DNA of 12,510 bases from Gammaproteobacteria bacterium (GTDB taxonomy: Bacteria; Pseudomonadota; Gammaproteobacteria; Steroidobacterales; Steroidobacteraceae): NCBI GenBank assembly GCA_028293725.1, contig JAQGOE010000199.1, forward strand, positions 1 to 12,510, written 5' to 3'. The first letter of the stretch is position 1, and each line of letters starts with the position of its first letter. A program made the position numbers and the translations under genes. The notes below the pieces were generated by a model. It was not told the DNA's origin and made no database searches. It worked only from the letters and a program-made list of their open reading frames with translations. This document shows, in pieces, positions 6,973-12,510 of this stretch.

Positions 6973-8273
6973 AGACGGATCCAACTCAACTGCGGCGCCG
7001 TCTGATCGCCGCCAGTTGCGCGCTTCTGACAACGAGCGCCGCGCGGAGTCAGGAGGCCGCGATCACGGGATTCGTGCAGGACGTGCTGAAGGACTGGCAA
7101 TTCGAGTCCGCGTTGGCGTATTACCACGAGGACGGACGGATTCAGGCCGTCGAGCCGGTTGTGAGCGCCAACAGAGATTACGGTGACGGCGGAAGTATCG
7201 GGCTGAACTTCACCTTTGACGCCCTATCGGGGAGCAGCCCCAACGGGGCATTGCCAAGCCATGCGCCGCAGACCTTCGCCTCACCCTCGGCGAAGAGTTT
7301 TACCTCGGCGAAGCGCCTCTACACGACTGCGCCGGGCAACCTTCCTGCCGATCCCGACTACAGTGATGCCCGTGTGGCTGTCGGCGCGAATTGGACGTTG
7401 CCACTCACCCGCCTTTCGCGTGTCACGTTGGGCGGTAAGGTGTCGTACGAGGACGACTTCTATTCAGGCTCAGTCAATGTCGCCGTCGCTCACGACTTCA
7501 ATGACAAGAACACTACAGTGTCTTTCGGCGTCAATGACGAGAGCGACATCATCCAACCCATCGGCAATACCCCCGTCCCCCTAAGCGATTACGGTACTTT
7601 CACGAAGGAGGGCAATAAGAGCAAAAACGGCGTCGGAGCGCTGCTCGGCGTGACGCAGGTGATGACCCGGGCCTGGCTCGCGCAGCTGAATCTCTCGGTG
7701 GATCGTTTTTCGGGGTATCTGAATGACCCCTACAAGCTCGTGTCCGTACTGGATGCTGGCGGCAATACGACAGGATACGAGTACGAGAATCGCCCCGACT
7801 CGCGGACGCGCAAAAGTGTCTATCTCGAGAACCGCGTCGGCTGGAGCCGGACCTCCGCGGCCCTATCGCTACGATATATGACCGATACCTGGGGCATCCA
7901 TTCGGATACGGCCCAGGTGCACTTTCGCTGGTGGAGTCCGACTCGCCAACAATACATTGAGCCGACCGTTCGCTGGTACCGGCAATCGGCCGCGGATTTC
8001 TTTCAACCTTGGTTGTCGAGCGCCGACCTCGAAGACACGAAATATGTTTCGGCAGATTCCCGCCTGGCCGCTTTTCACGCGCTCACCTACGGTCTGAAAT
8101 ACGGTTTCAATTTGGGCGATAAGCTTCACCGGGAGGGCTCCGAATTCACGGTACGGCTGGAGTATTATCAGCAGACGCTGGACATCAGGACATCGGCTCC
8201 GGCGGCTTTGCAGGGGCTCGATCTATATCCCGGCCTGAAGGCGGTTCTGGTGCAATTCGGTTTCAGCTATTGA
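6963..8273 (+). CDS. DUF3570 predicted outer-membrane beta-barrel protein
   Basis: This protein of about 436 residues has a signal peptide (RRR, then IAASCALLTTSAARSQE). The mature part is rich in alternating hydrophobic and aromatic strands, such as YEDDFYSGSVNVAVAHDF and SAALSLRYMTDTWGIHSDT. It ends in VLVQFGFSY, with a terminal aromatic residue as in outer-membrane barrels. The N-terminal features ALAYYHEDGRIQAVEPVVSA and DALSGSSPNGA are typical of DUF3570. I choose GTG at 6963, 12 bp after GGAGG; TTG at 6969 would overlap the DUF4266 stop as TTGA and is a fair alternative. Either way the genes overlap. Its role is unknown; the neighbours suggest an outer-membrane component serving or receiving the DUF4266 lipoprotein. 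There are no Cys residues in the mature part, so it is not a direct thioredoxin substrate. Confidence 0.88.
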   Translation: MQLKTDPTQLRRRLIAASCALLTTSAARSQEAAITGFVQDVLKDWQFESALAYYHEDGRIQAVEPVVSANRDYGDGGSIGLNFTFDALSGSSPNGALPSHAPQTFASPSAKSFTSAKRLYTTAPGNLPADPDYSDARVAVGANWTLPLTRLSRVTLGGKVSYEDDFYSGSVNVAVAHDFNDKNTTVSFGVNDESDIIQPIGNTPVPLSDYGTFTKEGNKSKNGVGALLGVTQVMTRAWLAQLNLSVDRFSGYLNDPYKLVSVLDAGGNTTGYEYENRPDSRTRKSVYLENRVGWSRTSAALSLRYMTDTWGIHSDTAQVHFRWWSPTRQQYIEPTVRWYRQSAADFFQPWLSSADLEDTKYVSADSRLAAFHALTYGLKYGFNLGDKLHREGSEFTVRLEYYQQTLDIRTSAPAALQGLDLYPGLKAVLVQFGFSY

Positions 8274-8283
8274 GAAGCGTGAT

Positions 8284-9201
8284 GTGAGCTTTCCACATGC
8301 AGACGTCGTCGCTTCAGGCGCGATCTCGATCGAGGAGAGACCGGGCGGATTGTTCGCCGTTAGTTTCAGCGCCATGGCGTCCCCGTGTGAAGTGCTCGTG
8401 TACACCCAAGAGCGCGCGGAGGCTTTGCAGGTCGGAGAACTGGCGGCGAATGAAGCGTGGCGAGTGGAACATAAATATAGCCGCTATCGGGATCACAGCG
8501 TCGTCGCGGGGATTCATCGTAAGCGCGGGCAAGTCAGTGTGCTCGATCCTGAGACTGCCTCCCTCATGGATTTCGCGCAGCAATGTTTCGAGATGAGCGG
8601 CGGTGTTTTTGACATCACCTCCGGGATACTGCGCCGCGCTTGGAAGTTCGACGGATCCGATCGCGTTCCCGACTCCACCCGTGTCGAGCAACTTCTACCC
8701 CTGATCGGCTTCGAAAAATTACAGTGGCGATCTCCCGATCTCCTGGTGCCACCGGGCATGGAGCTGGATTTCGGCGGTATTGGGAAGGAATACGCTGTCG
8801 ATAGGGCGTATGACATCCTGACGGCGCAGTGTGCGCAGCCTTTTCTCGTAAATTTTGGCGGCGATCTGCGCGCCAACAGACGACCGCTGCGTGCGCCCTG
8901 GCAGGTTGGAATCGAGCGTCCTGATACAGACCGCTCGGCGGCGATGCTCCTGGAGCTCGAGCATGGAGCGTTGGCAACCAGCGGCGATTCGCGGCGCTTC
9001 CTCCTGAAGGATGGCGTCCGTTACGGGCACATACTCGATCCCCGTACGGGCTGGCCGGTAGCCGACGCGCCGCGCTCTGTTACCGTGGCCGCCAGCAGTT
9101 GCACGGAGGCGGGCTTGCTAGCCACTCTGGCGATGTTGGAGGGCGCCGGGGCGCGTACGTTTCTGGAGACCCAGGGCGTGCGTCACTGGATTCTCCGATA
9201 G
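8284..9201 (+). CDS. apbE: ApbE-type FAD:protein FMN transferase
   Basis: This 305-residue enzyme belongs to the family that moves FMN from FAD onto Ser/Thr of an acceptor protein, using Mg2+. Landmarks in order are FSAMASPCEV (29-37, the place of the usual Met-Gly-Thr), GGVFDITSGIL (106-116), DFGGIGKEYAVDRA (162-175), LVNFGGDLRA (188-197), ATSGDSRRF (231-239) and GHILDPRTGWPV (248-259). Near the C-terminus, TEAGLLATL (274-282) has Glu275 where ApbE normally has the Mg-ligating Asp. The N-terminus shows no signal peptide or lipobox, unlike most ApbE, so it may act in the cytoplasm or use another route. The GTG start at 8284 is forced, because the ATG two bases earlier runs straight into a stop. 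It lies 10 bp after the DUF3570 gene and closes the operon. No classical FMN-binding acceptor protein is encoded in the window. Confidence 0.93.
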   Translation: MSFPHADVVASGAISIEERPGGLFAVSFSAMASPCEVLVYTQERAEALQVGELAANEAWRVEHKYSRYRDHSVVAGIHRKRGQVSVLDPETASLMDFAQQCFEMSGGVFDITSGILRRAWKFDGSDRVPDSTRVEQLLPLIGFEKLQWRSPDLLVPPGMELDFGGIGKEYAVDRAYDILTAQCAQPFLVNFGGDLRANRRPLRAPWQVGIERPDTDRSAAMLLELEHGALATSGDSRRFLLKDGVRYGHILDPRTGWPVADAPRSVTVAASSCTEAGLLATLAMLEGAGARTFLETQGVRHWILR

Positions 9202-9238
9202 AAATCCTCGCTAAGACCGCGCTAGTCAACGTCAATAT

Positions 9239-9342
9239 CTAACGAACCTCTAACGATCGAAGACCGGCGCTTGCGTTCGGAATGGTGGATCTGATACTTT
9301 GCAGTGCAAAGTGAAATTCACGCGATGGTGACTGATCGTTAG
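9239..9342. promoter_or_regulatory. CTAACGA heptamer repeats upstream of the b-type cytochrome gene
   Basis: CTAACGA occurs at 9239-9245 and 9250-9256, as direct repeats 11 bp apart. It occurs again inverted as TCGTTAG at 9336-9342; the match grows to 9 bp for CTAACGATC (9250-9258) against GATCGTTAG (9334-9342). The outer arms bracket the palindrome at 9296-9312. Direct heptamers with 11-bp phasing are the usual target layout for OmpR-family regulators, and one such regulator is encoded nearby. The link is inference. Confidence 0.4.
9296..9312. promoter_or_regulatory. Palindromic operator-like site, copy 2 (perfect)
   Basis: ACTTTGCA, one central G and TGCAAAGT form a perfect 17-bp palindrome 116 bp before the cytochrome start codon. 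A possible promoter, TTGCGT (9271-9276), an 18-bp spacer and TACTTT (9295-9300), would place the -10 box inside the palindrome, as expected for repression. It shares its pattern with the site at 6209-6225. The palindrome itself is certain; the promoter is tentative. Confidence 0.7.
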
Positions 9343-9428
9343 TCATCGCGCACACTCGGCGCGACGGAGCGCTGCAACGTCGCCTCATCCAATTGAATGG
9401 GTCCCGCCTCAGGGTTGGGAGGTGCACA

Positions 9429-9998
9429 ATGGCCGCGCAAGCTGAACTCTCGCTGCTTCCCGCGCGCAAGCCATACTCTCGCGTCTGGATTTATGCTCCC
9501 GAGGCGTGCGCAGCGCTACTCGTCGTCATCATCGGCACTGCGGGACTGATACCTCATTCTTGGCTGCGACAGCTCCTGGAATCGTGGATCAATATCCATC
9601 TTCTGTTTGGATTGCTCCTCTGCGGCTGGGTCATGATCCGCTATCAATGGCGGGTGAGCCAATCACCCTCCATGCTCCCGGCCGATGTTCGCGGACTGTC
9701 CCGTCAACTGTCACACATCGTGTATTGCGTGCTCTATGGCGTCATAGGGTTGAAGCAGAGTATCGGTATCGTGAGTTCGCTTTGGCACGGCGGTGCCGTC
9801 GACTTCAGTTTGTTTGACGAAAGTTTACGTCATGGACCCGATACGCAGGTTTTTGACCTGCATGACGACTTCCAACTGTTTTTGGCGTCGGGTCTGGTGC
9901 CGCTCATCGTTGTGCGTGTCATGGCATTCAGGCTTTGGTTGCGCCTGAGCGCAAAGCCGCTCAGTTCCAGGCCGTTGGAGCAACAGGGAAAGCCTTGA
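9429..9998 (+). CDS. Cytochrome b561-like four-helix membrane protein
   Basis: This 189-residue protein has four membrane segments, about 26-45, 55-72, 94-112 and 148-168. Candidate haem ligands are His57 in INIHLLFG at the start of helix 2, His96 in RQLSHIVYCVLYGVIG at the start of helix 3, and His145 in LHDDFQLFLA before helix 4; His43 is also at a helix end. The helix 2 pattern, HxxxGLLLxxWxMIRYxWR, matches the prokaryotic cytochrome b561 fold, which passes electrons across or along the inner membrane. I chose ATG 9429 because of GGGAGGTG just upstream; an in-frame ATG at 9393 lacks such a site. It has its own 227-bp upstream region carrying the palindrome shared with the ApbE operon, which suggests it belongs to the same redox system. 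It could be some other four-helix membrane protein, but the His pattern favours haem. Confidence 0.75.
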   Translation: MAAQAELSLLPARKPYSRVWIYAPEACAALLVVIIGTAGLIPHSWLRQLLESWINIHLLFGLLLCGWVMIRYQWRVSQSPSMLPADVRGLSRQLSHIVYCVLYGVIGLKQSIGIVSSLWHGGAVDFSLFDESLRHGPDTQVFDLHDDFQLFLASGLVPLIVVRVMAFRLWLRLSAKPLSSRPLEQQGKP

Positions 9999-10010
9999 CG
10001 ACTGGGGTGC

Positions 10011-10142
10011 CTACGGCTGTCCCTGCCCACCGCCAGCCCCGTAGATATTGCCGGTCGCAAAACTGGCGTCTGACGCGGCGAGCTGTACGTAGATGGAGGC
10101 CAGCTCCACCGCCCTTGACTGCCAGTTGCTTGGCCTGCCCAA
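10011..10142 (-). pseudogene. C-terminal remnant of a short-chain dehydrogenase
   Basis: The minus strand reads LGRPSNWQSR, then AVELASIYVQLAASDASFAT and GNIYGAGGGQGQP, then stops. This is the typical C-terminus of the glucose/ribitol dehydrogenase-like SDRs associated with general stress genes. The frame runs upstream only to a stop at 10179-10181 with no start codon, and no Rossmann glycine motif, NNAG or catalytic Tyr-Lys is present anywhere nearby. Only about 40 of the usual 280-plus residues remain. It lies between the cytochrome gene and the DUF6496 gene. The remaining stretch to 10268 shows no other gene. It probably marks a deletion or rearrangement boundary. Confidence 0.75.
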
Positions 10143-10268
10143 ACCCCGTGAGCGGGTGCGGAATGAATCCTGCTGCCGCTAGCCGATGGGAAGCATGGCG
10201 ACGCTGGCGCCGTGCAAGCCGAAAACCTCTCCAACAGCACCGATGGTTGACACCGTCAAAGGTTAGTC

Positions 10269-10475
10269 ATGGCTCGCAAGTACGGTAAGAAGGCTTCACG
10301 GAAAGTGAAGCGAGCGATGTCGGAGCGTAAGAAGGGCACGCTGCGTAGCGGTCGCTCAGGGCGCAAGGTGAAGAGCCGCAAACAGGCCATCGCGATCGGA
10401 TTGTCCGAGGCCCGCAAGGCGGGGGCGAAAGTGCCGCGTAAAAAATCCGCTAAGCGGCGCAGTCGCAGCTCGTAG
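10269..10475 (+). CDS. Small, highly basic DUF6496-like protein
   Basis: This 68-residue protein starts at ATG 10269 with AAAGG 7 bp upstream. Of 68 residues, 28 are Lys or Arg and only two are acidic. The order MARKYGKKAS, KRAMSERKKGTL, RSGRSGRKVKSRKQAIAIGL and SEARKAGAKVP matches the DUF6496 family. The central KSRKQAIAIGLSEAR segment could form a short helix. Its charge and small size suggest nucleic-acid binding, perhaps a stress-induced chromatin or RNA protein, but no activity is established to my knowledge. It stands alone on the plus strand. The neighbouring SDR remnant belongs to a type often found with general stress genes, which fits a stress role weakly. The 97 bp between its stop and the convergent gene shows no clear terminator. 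Confidence 0.8.
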   Translation: MARKYGKKASRKVKRAMSERKKGTLRSGRSGRKVKSRKQAIAIGLSEARKAGAKVPRKKSAKRRSRSS

Positions 10476-10572
10476 CACGCGGACGTACTCCGACCTCGGC
10501 CTCGCAAGGGGCTACAAGTTCGGCTGCCCGATTGGTCAAGTCATCGGCCAAGCGACCGGAGCAAAACGACCA

Positions 10573-11067
10573 CTACGTCGCTTTCGACGCGCGTGTGGAG
10601 TGAACGAAGCGGATGCGCCATCGCGCGTTGGCATATTCCAGGACCGCTGATTCCAGCCACGTAACAGCCTGCCGTCCGGAAGCATCCTCCACCGAACCTT
10701 GATTGATGTATGTAATCCACGCGAGATTGCAGGTCACGTGGACCTCTGGCTCCGTGACGGTCCAGTCGTAATGTTTGCCGCTTGCGTGAGCGCTCTTGAC
10801 GAAATCTACCAGGGCCGGACCGGTAAATCGCATGCCGGCGTCGTAGGCATAAAAGTCGGGTGCGACGATCTCCTGAAAGCGTTTCAGATCGTCGGCGCGC
10901 AGGGCCGCAAACAGATTCTGCATCACTCCGACTACGTCACTCTGTGCGCTGGCGGCGGGCGCACACCGAGGGGCGGCACTCGCGGTTTGCGGCAGTGAGT
11001 TGCCTAAGCCGAACAGCATTCCCATAACAAGTCCAATTCGGGCCGATCGAGTGCGCAATGAGGTCAT
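10573..11067 (-). CDS. Secreted SnoaL/DUF4440 (NTF2-like) protein
   Basis: This 164-residue protein has a signal peptide (RTR...ARIG then a hydrophobic stretch, cleavage near TASAA, about residue 32) followed by an NTF2-like cone. Typical features are VGVMQNLFAALRADDLKRFQEIVAPDF at the start of the domain, FTGPALVDFVKS in the middle, and the C-terminal strands AVTWLESAVLEYANARWRIRFVHSTR. Family members are small ligand-binding proteins or enzymes of varied function, so none can be assigned. ATG 11067 follows CAGG with almost no spacing, so a start further in, such as GTG or ATG near residue 14, is possible, although that would shorten the signal peptide. It begins 33 bp after the AraC-type regulator on the same strand and is probably co-transcribed with it. 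Confidence 0.82.
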   Translation of the reverse strand: MTSLRTRSARIGLVMGMLFGLGNSLPQTASAAPRCAPAASAQSDVVGVMQNLFAALRADDLKRFQEIVAPDFYAYDAGMRFTGPALVDFVKSAHASGKHYDWTVTEPEVHVTCNLAWITYINQGSVEDASGRQAVTWLESAVLEYANARWRIRFVHSTRASKAT

Positions 11068-11100
11068 CCTGAGTCATCTCGGTTACGAATACGGTTCGAA

Positions 11101-12015
11101 CTATACACGTTGCGATTCCATCTCCTCCCGCACATAGCGGGTTGGAGGCAGTCCGACATAGCGGGTGAATGCGACGCTGAACGCGCTCGCGGAACTATAG
11201 CCGACGCGTCCCGCAACTTCGGCGACGCCACCTTCTTTCCGCCGCAGTAGGTTCTTGGCCATTGCCATGCGCCAGGAGAGCAGGTACTCCATCGGGGGGA
11301 CGCCCACTGCGCGACTGAATCGCTCGAAGAACGCCGAGCGGGAGAGGGCTGCCTCTTTCGCCAACTGCGCAACCGTCCAGGGCCGCGTGGGACTTTCGTG
11401 CATCTTTCGTATCGCGACCGCGAGGCGTTCGTCGGTGAGCCCGCGCAAGAGGCCTGGCGACGCTGCCGTCCCCGCGGTGGATCGGAGGGCTTCGATGAGA
11501 AGAACCTCCAAGAGGCGTGCCAGGATGACATCCCGCGCGGGCCGCACCTCGCGAGATTCTTCTCCCACGAGCTGCACGATGGTGGCCAGCCTCCGCTCGC
11601 CGCGAACGTGCACGAGTTGCGGGAGGAGCGAAACTAACAGCGCCGCGTCCGGCGAGCCAAAGACACAGTAGCCTATCAACAACCGAACATCAGGCGGGCC
11701 GCTTTGAATGCCGAGTCTGAATTCGCCATCAGGCAGCGCGACGGGCGATGTTGCCGTGTCTTCCGATCTCGCCGGCTCGAGGCTCGACGTCGTGAAGCCG
11801 TACGCCGAGGGGATCAGGACGAAGTCGCCCGCCTGGAGGGTAATCGGCTCGCGTCCGTCGACCGCGAGGCGGCACGAACCGTCGACGACCACGCAGTAAA
11901 AGGGCCGCCCGGCCTCCGAGCGGCGAACACGCCAGGGACCTGCGGCGCTCACGATTTTCGAGAACGAGGCACCCGGTTGCAGCAGCGCGACAACCTCCGC
12001 GAGCGGGTCAACCAT
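11101..12015 (-). CDS. AraC-family transcriptional regulator with cupin sensor domain
   Basis: This 304-residue protein has an N-terminal cupin-type ligand domain (about 1-180: FYCVVVDGSCRLAVDG, LQAGDFVLIPSAYGF) and a C-terminal AraC DNA-binding domain (about 190-298). The two helix-turn-helix motifs are WTVAQLAKEAALSRSAFFERF (213-233) and VAEVAGRVGYSSASAFSVAF (about 264-283), followed by the typical GLPPTRYVRE end. ATG 12015 has GGAG 8 bp upstream. The layout, with a short-chain dehydrogenase gene diverging from a shared 100-bp gap, is common for AraC regulators of this cupin type that control the neighbouring enzyme. The ligand is unknown. A GGACTCC direct repeat at 12020-12047 is a candidate binding site. 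Confidence 0.92.
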   Translation of the reverse strand: MVDPLAEVVALLQPGASFSKIVSAAGPWRVRRSEAGRPFYCVVVDGSCRLAVDGREPITLQAGDFVLIPSAYGFTTSSLEPARSEDTATSPVALPDGEFRLGIQSGPPDVRLLIGYCVFGSPDAALLVSLLPQLVHVRGERRLATIVQLVGEESREVRPARDVILARLLEVLLIEALRSTAGTAASPGLLRGLTDERLAVAIRKMHESPTRPWTVAQLAKEAALSRSAFFERFSRAVGVPPMEYLLSWRMAMAKNLLRRKEGGVAEVAGRVGYSSASAFSVAFTRYVGLPPTRYVREEMESQRV

Positions 12016-12019
12016 GACC

Positions 12020-12047
12020 GGACTCCTGCAAACGAAACCTGGACTCC
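12020..12047. promoter_or_regulatory. GGACTCC direct repeat, 21 bp apart, in the araC-SDR gap
   Basis: GGACTCC occurs at 12020-12026 and 12041-12047, two helical turns apart, and each copy is followed by one base and then G. AraC-family monomers bind such direct repeats with 20-21 bp phasing. The first copy overlaps the ribosome-binding site of the regulator gene itself, so binding here could mediate autorepression. A second short direct repeat, CTGCAAAC, occurs at 12026-12033 and 12090-12097. Confidence 0.35.
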
Positions 12048-12115
12048 AGATTGTAGCAAGTCCGGCTGCGGCGACCTATCGTCTCCGTACTGCAAACCAC
12101 CCACGGGAGTCCCCA

Positions 12116-12510
12116 ATGAAAACCGTCCTGATCACCGGATGCTCGTCCGGGTTCGGCCTCGAAACCGCGCGGTATTTCCTCGATCGCGACTGGAAGGTCA
12201 TCGCCACGATGCGCACGCCGCGCGAGGACGTTCTGCCCCGTTCCGACCGTCTGCGCGTCCTCGCTCTCGATGTCACCGATCCTGGAAGCGTCCGTAAGGC
12301 CGTAGATGCCGCCGGACCGATCGACGTGCTGGTCAACAACGCAGGAATCGGCGTGCTGAGTGCCCTGGAAGGCATCTCGATGGAAACTGCCCGCGAGGTC
12401 TTCGAGACGAACACCTTCGGTACGATGGCGGTGACCCAGGCAGTGCTGCCTCAGTTCAGGCAACGGAAGTCAGGTGTCATCGTGAACGTCACGTCGAGCG
12501 TGACACTGAA
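12116..12510 (+). CDS. Short-chain dehydrogenase/reductase, N-terminal part
   Basis: The gene starts at ATG 12116 with GGGAG 6 bp upstream and runs off the right edge after 131 residues. The Rossmann motif TGCSSGFG (7-14) and NNAG (74-77) are intact, with LDVTDPGSV (51-59) after the third strand. The last visible strand is GVIVNVTSSVTL, just where the catalytic Ser lies; the Tyr-x-x-x-Lys part is outside the window. The cofactor is probably NADP(H), since an Arg (residue 33, in MRTP) follows the second strand, but this is a weak clue. It diverges from the AraC-type regulator, which probably controls it. The substrate cannot be told. Confidence 0.92.
   Translation, partial: MKTVLITGCSSGFGLETARYFLDRDWKVIATMRTPREDVLPRSDRLRVLALDVTDPGSVRKAVDAAGPIDVLVNNAGIGVLSALEGISMETAREVFETNTFGTMAVTQAVLPQFRQRKSGVIVNVTSSVTL

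Noticed and set aside
6234..7127. 297-codon minus-strand open frame across the thioredoxin, DUF4266 and DUF3570 genes
   Set aside because: It is antisense to three recognisable genes and shows no recognisable domain of its own.
10011..10044. Hairpin CTACGGCTG/CAGCCCCGTAG downstream of the cytochrome gene
   Set aside because: It has a 2-nt bulge and no T-run, and it falls in the coding end of the SDR remnant, so I do not call it a terminator.
9830..10288. Overlapping open frames on both strands around the SDR remnant
   Set aside because: Arg/Pro/Ser-rich translations without any family pattern; only the minus-strand frame ending at 10011 gives recognisable protein sequence.
10476..10572. Convergent gap between the DUF6496 and NTF2-like genes checked for a tRNA, small RNA or bidirectional terminator
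   Set aside because: No cloverleaf features, no stable stem with a T-run and no recognisable motif were seen.

Overview
The window is GC-rich and gene-dense. Large TonB-dependent receptors, OmpR-type two-component systems, an MHS-family symporter and a DUF4266/DUF3570/ApbE cluster together suggest a Gram-negative proteobacterium. By the style of the proteins I would guess a gammaproteobacterium near Steroidobacter, Nevskiales or Xanthomonadales, but that lineage call is inference from protein style only.

Region A (1-6135, minus strand) reads, in transcription order, as an OmpR-type response regulator, a TctE-like histidine kinase (15 bp apart), a 1026-residue TonB-dependent receptor and an MHS-family proton symporter cut by the left edge. 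A signalling pair followed by an outer-membrane receptor and an inner-membrane organic-acid symporter looks like a sensing and uptake set. The symporter's N-terminus resembles citrate/tricarballylate carriers.

Region B (6258-9998, plus strand) is the most interesting part. A tight four-gene operon encodes an exported thioredoxin-like protein (WCGPC), a small DUF4266 lipoprotein ending in a Gly-rich CxC tail, a DUF3570 predicted outer-membrane barrel, and an ApbE-type FAD:protein FMN transferase. A separate gene downstream encodes a four-helix b561-like cytochrome. The same palindromic element, consensus ACTTTGyAsTGyAAAGT, lies upstream of both units (6209-6225, imperfect; 9296-9312, perfect). 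I infer a small regulon for an envelope redox or metal/flavin maturation system whose chemistry is not established. The cytochrome promoter region also carries heptamer CTAACGA repeats 11 bp apart, the geometry used by OmpR-family regulators.

Region C (9999-10572) holds the in-frame 3' remnant of a short-chain dehydrogenase on the minus strand, with no start codon. It is followed by a small, very basic DUF6496 protein on the plus strand.

Region D (10573-12510) holds a secreted SnoaL/NTF2-like protein and an AraC-family regulator on the minus strand, probably co-transcribed. A short-chain dehydrogenase diverges from the regulator and runs off the right edge. The regulator and dehydrogenase share a 100-bp intergenic region with a direct repeat spaced 21 bp.

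I see no rRNA, tRNA, CRISPR array or insertion sequence.
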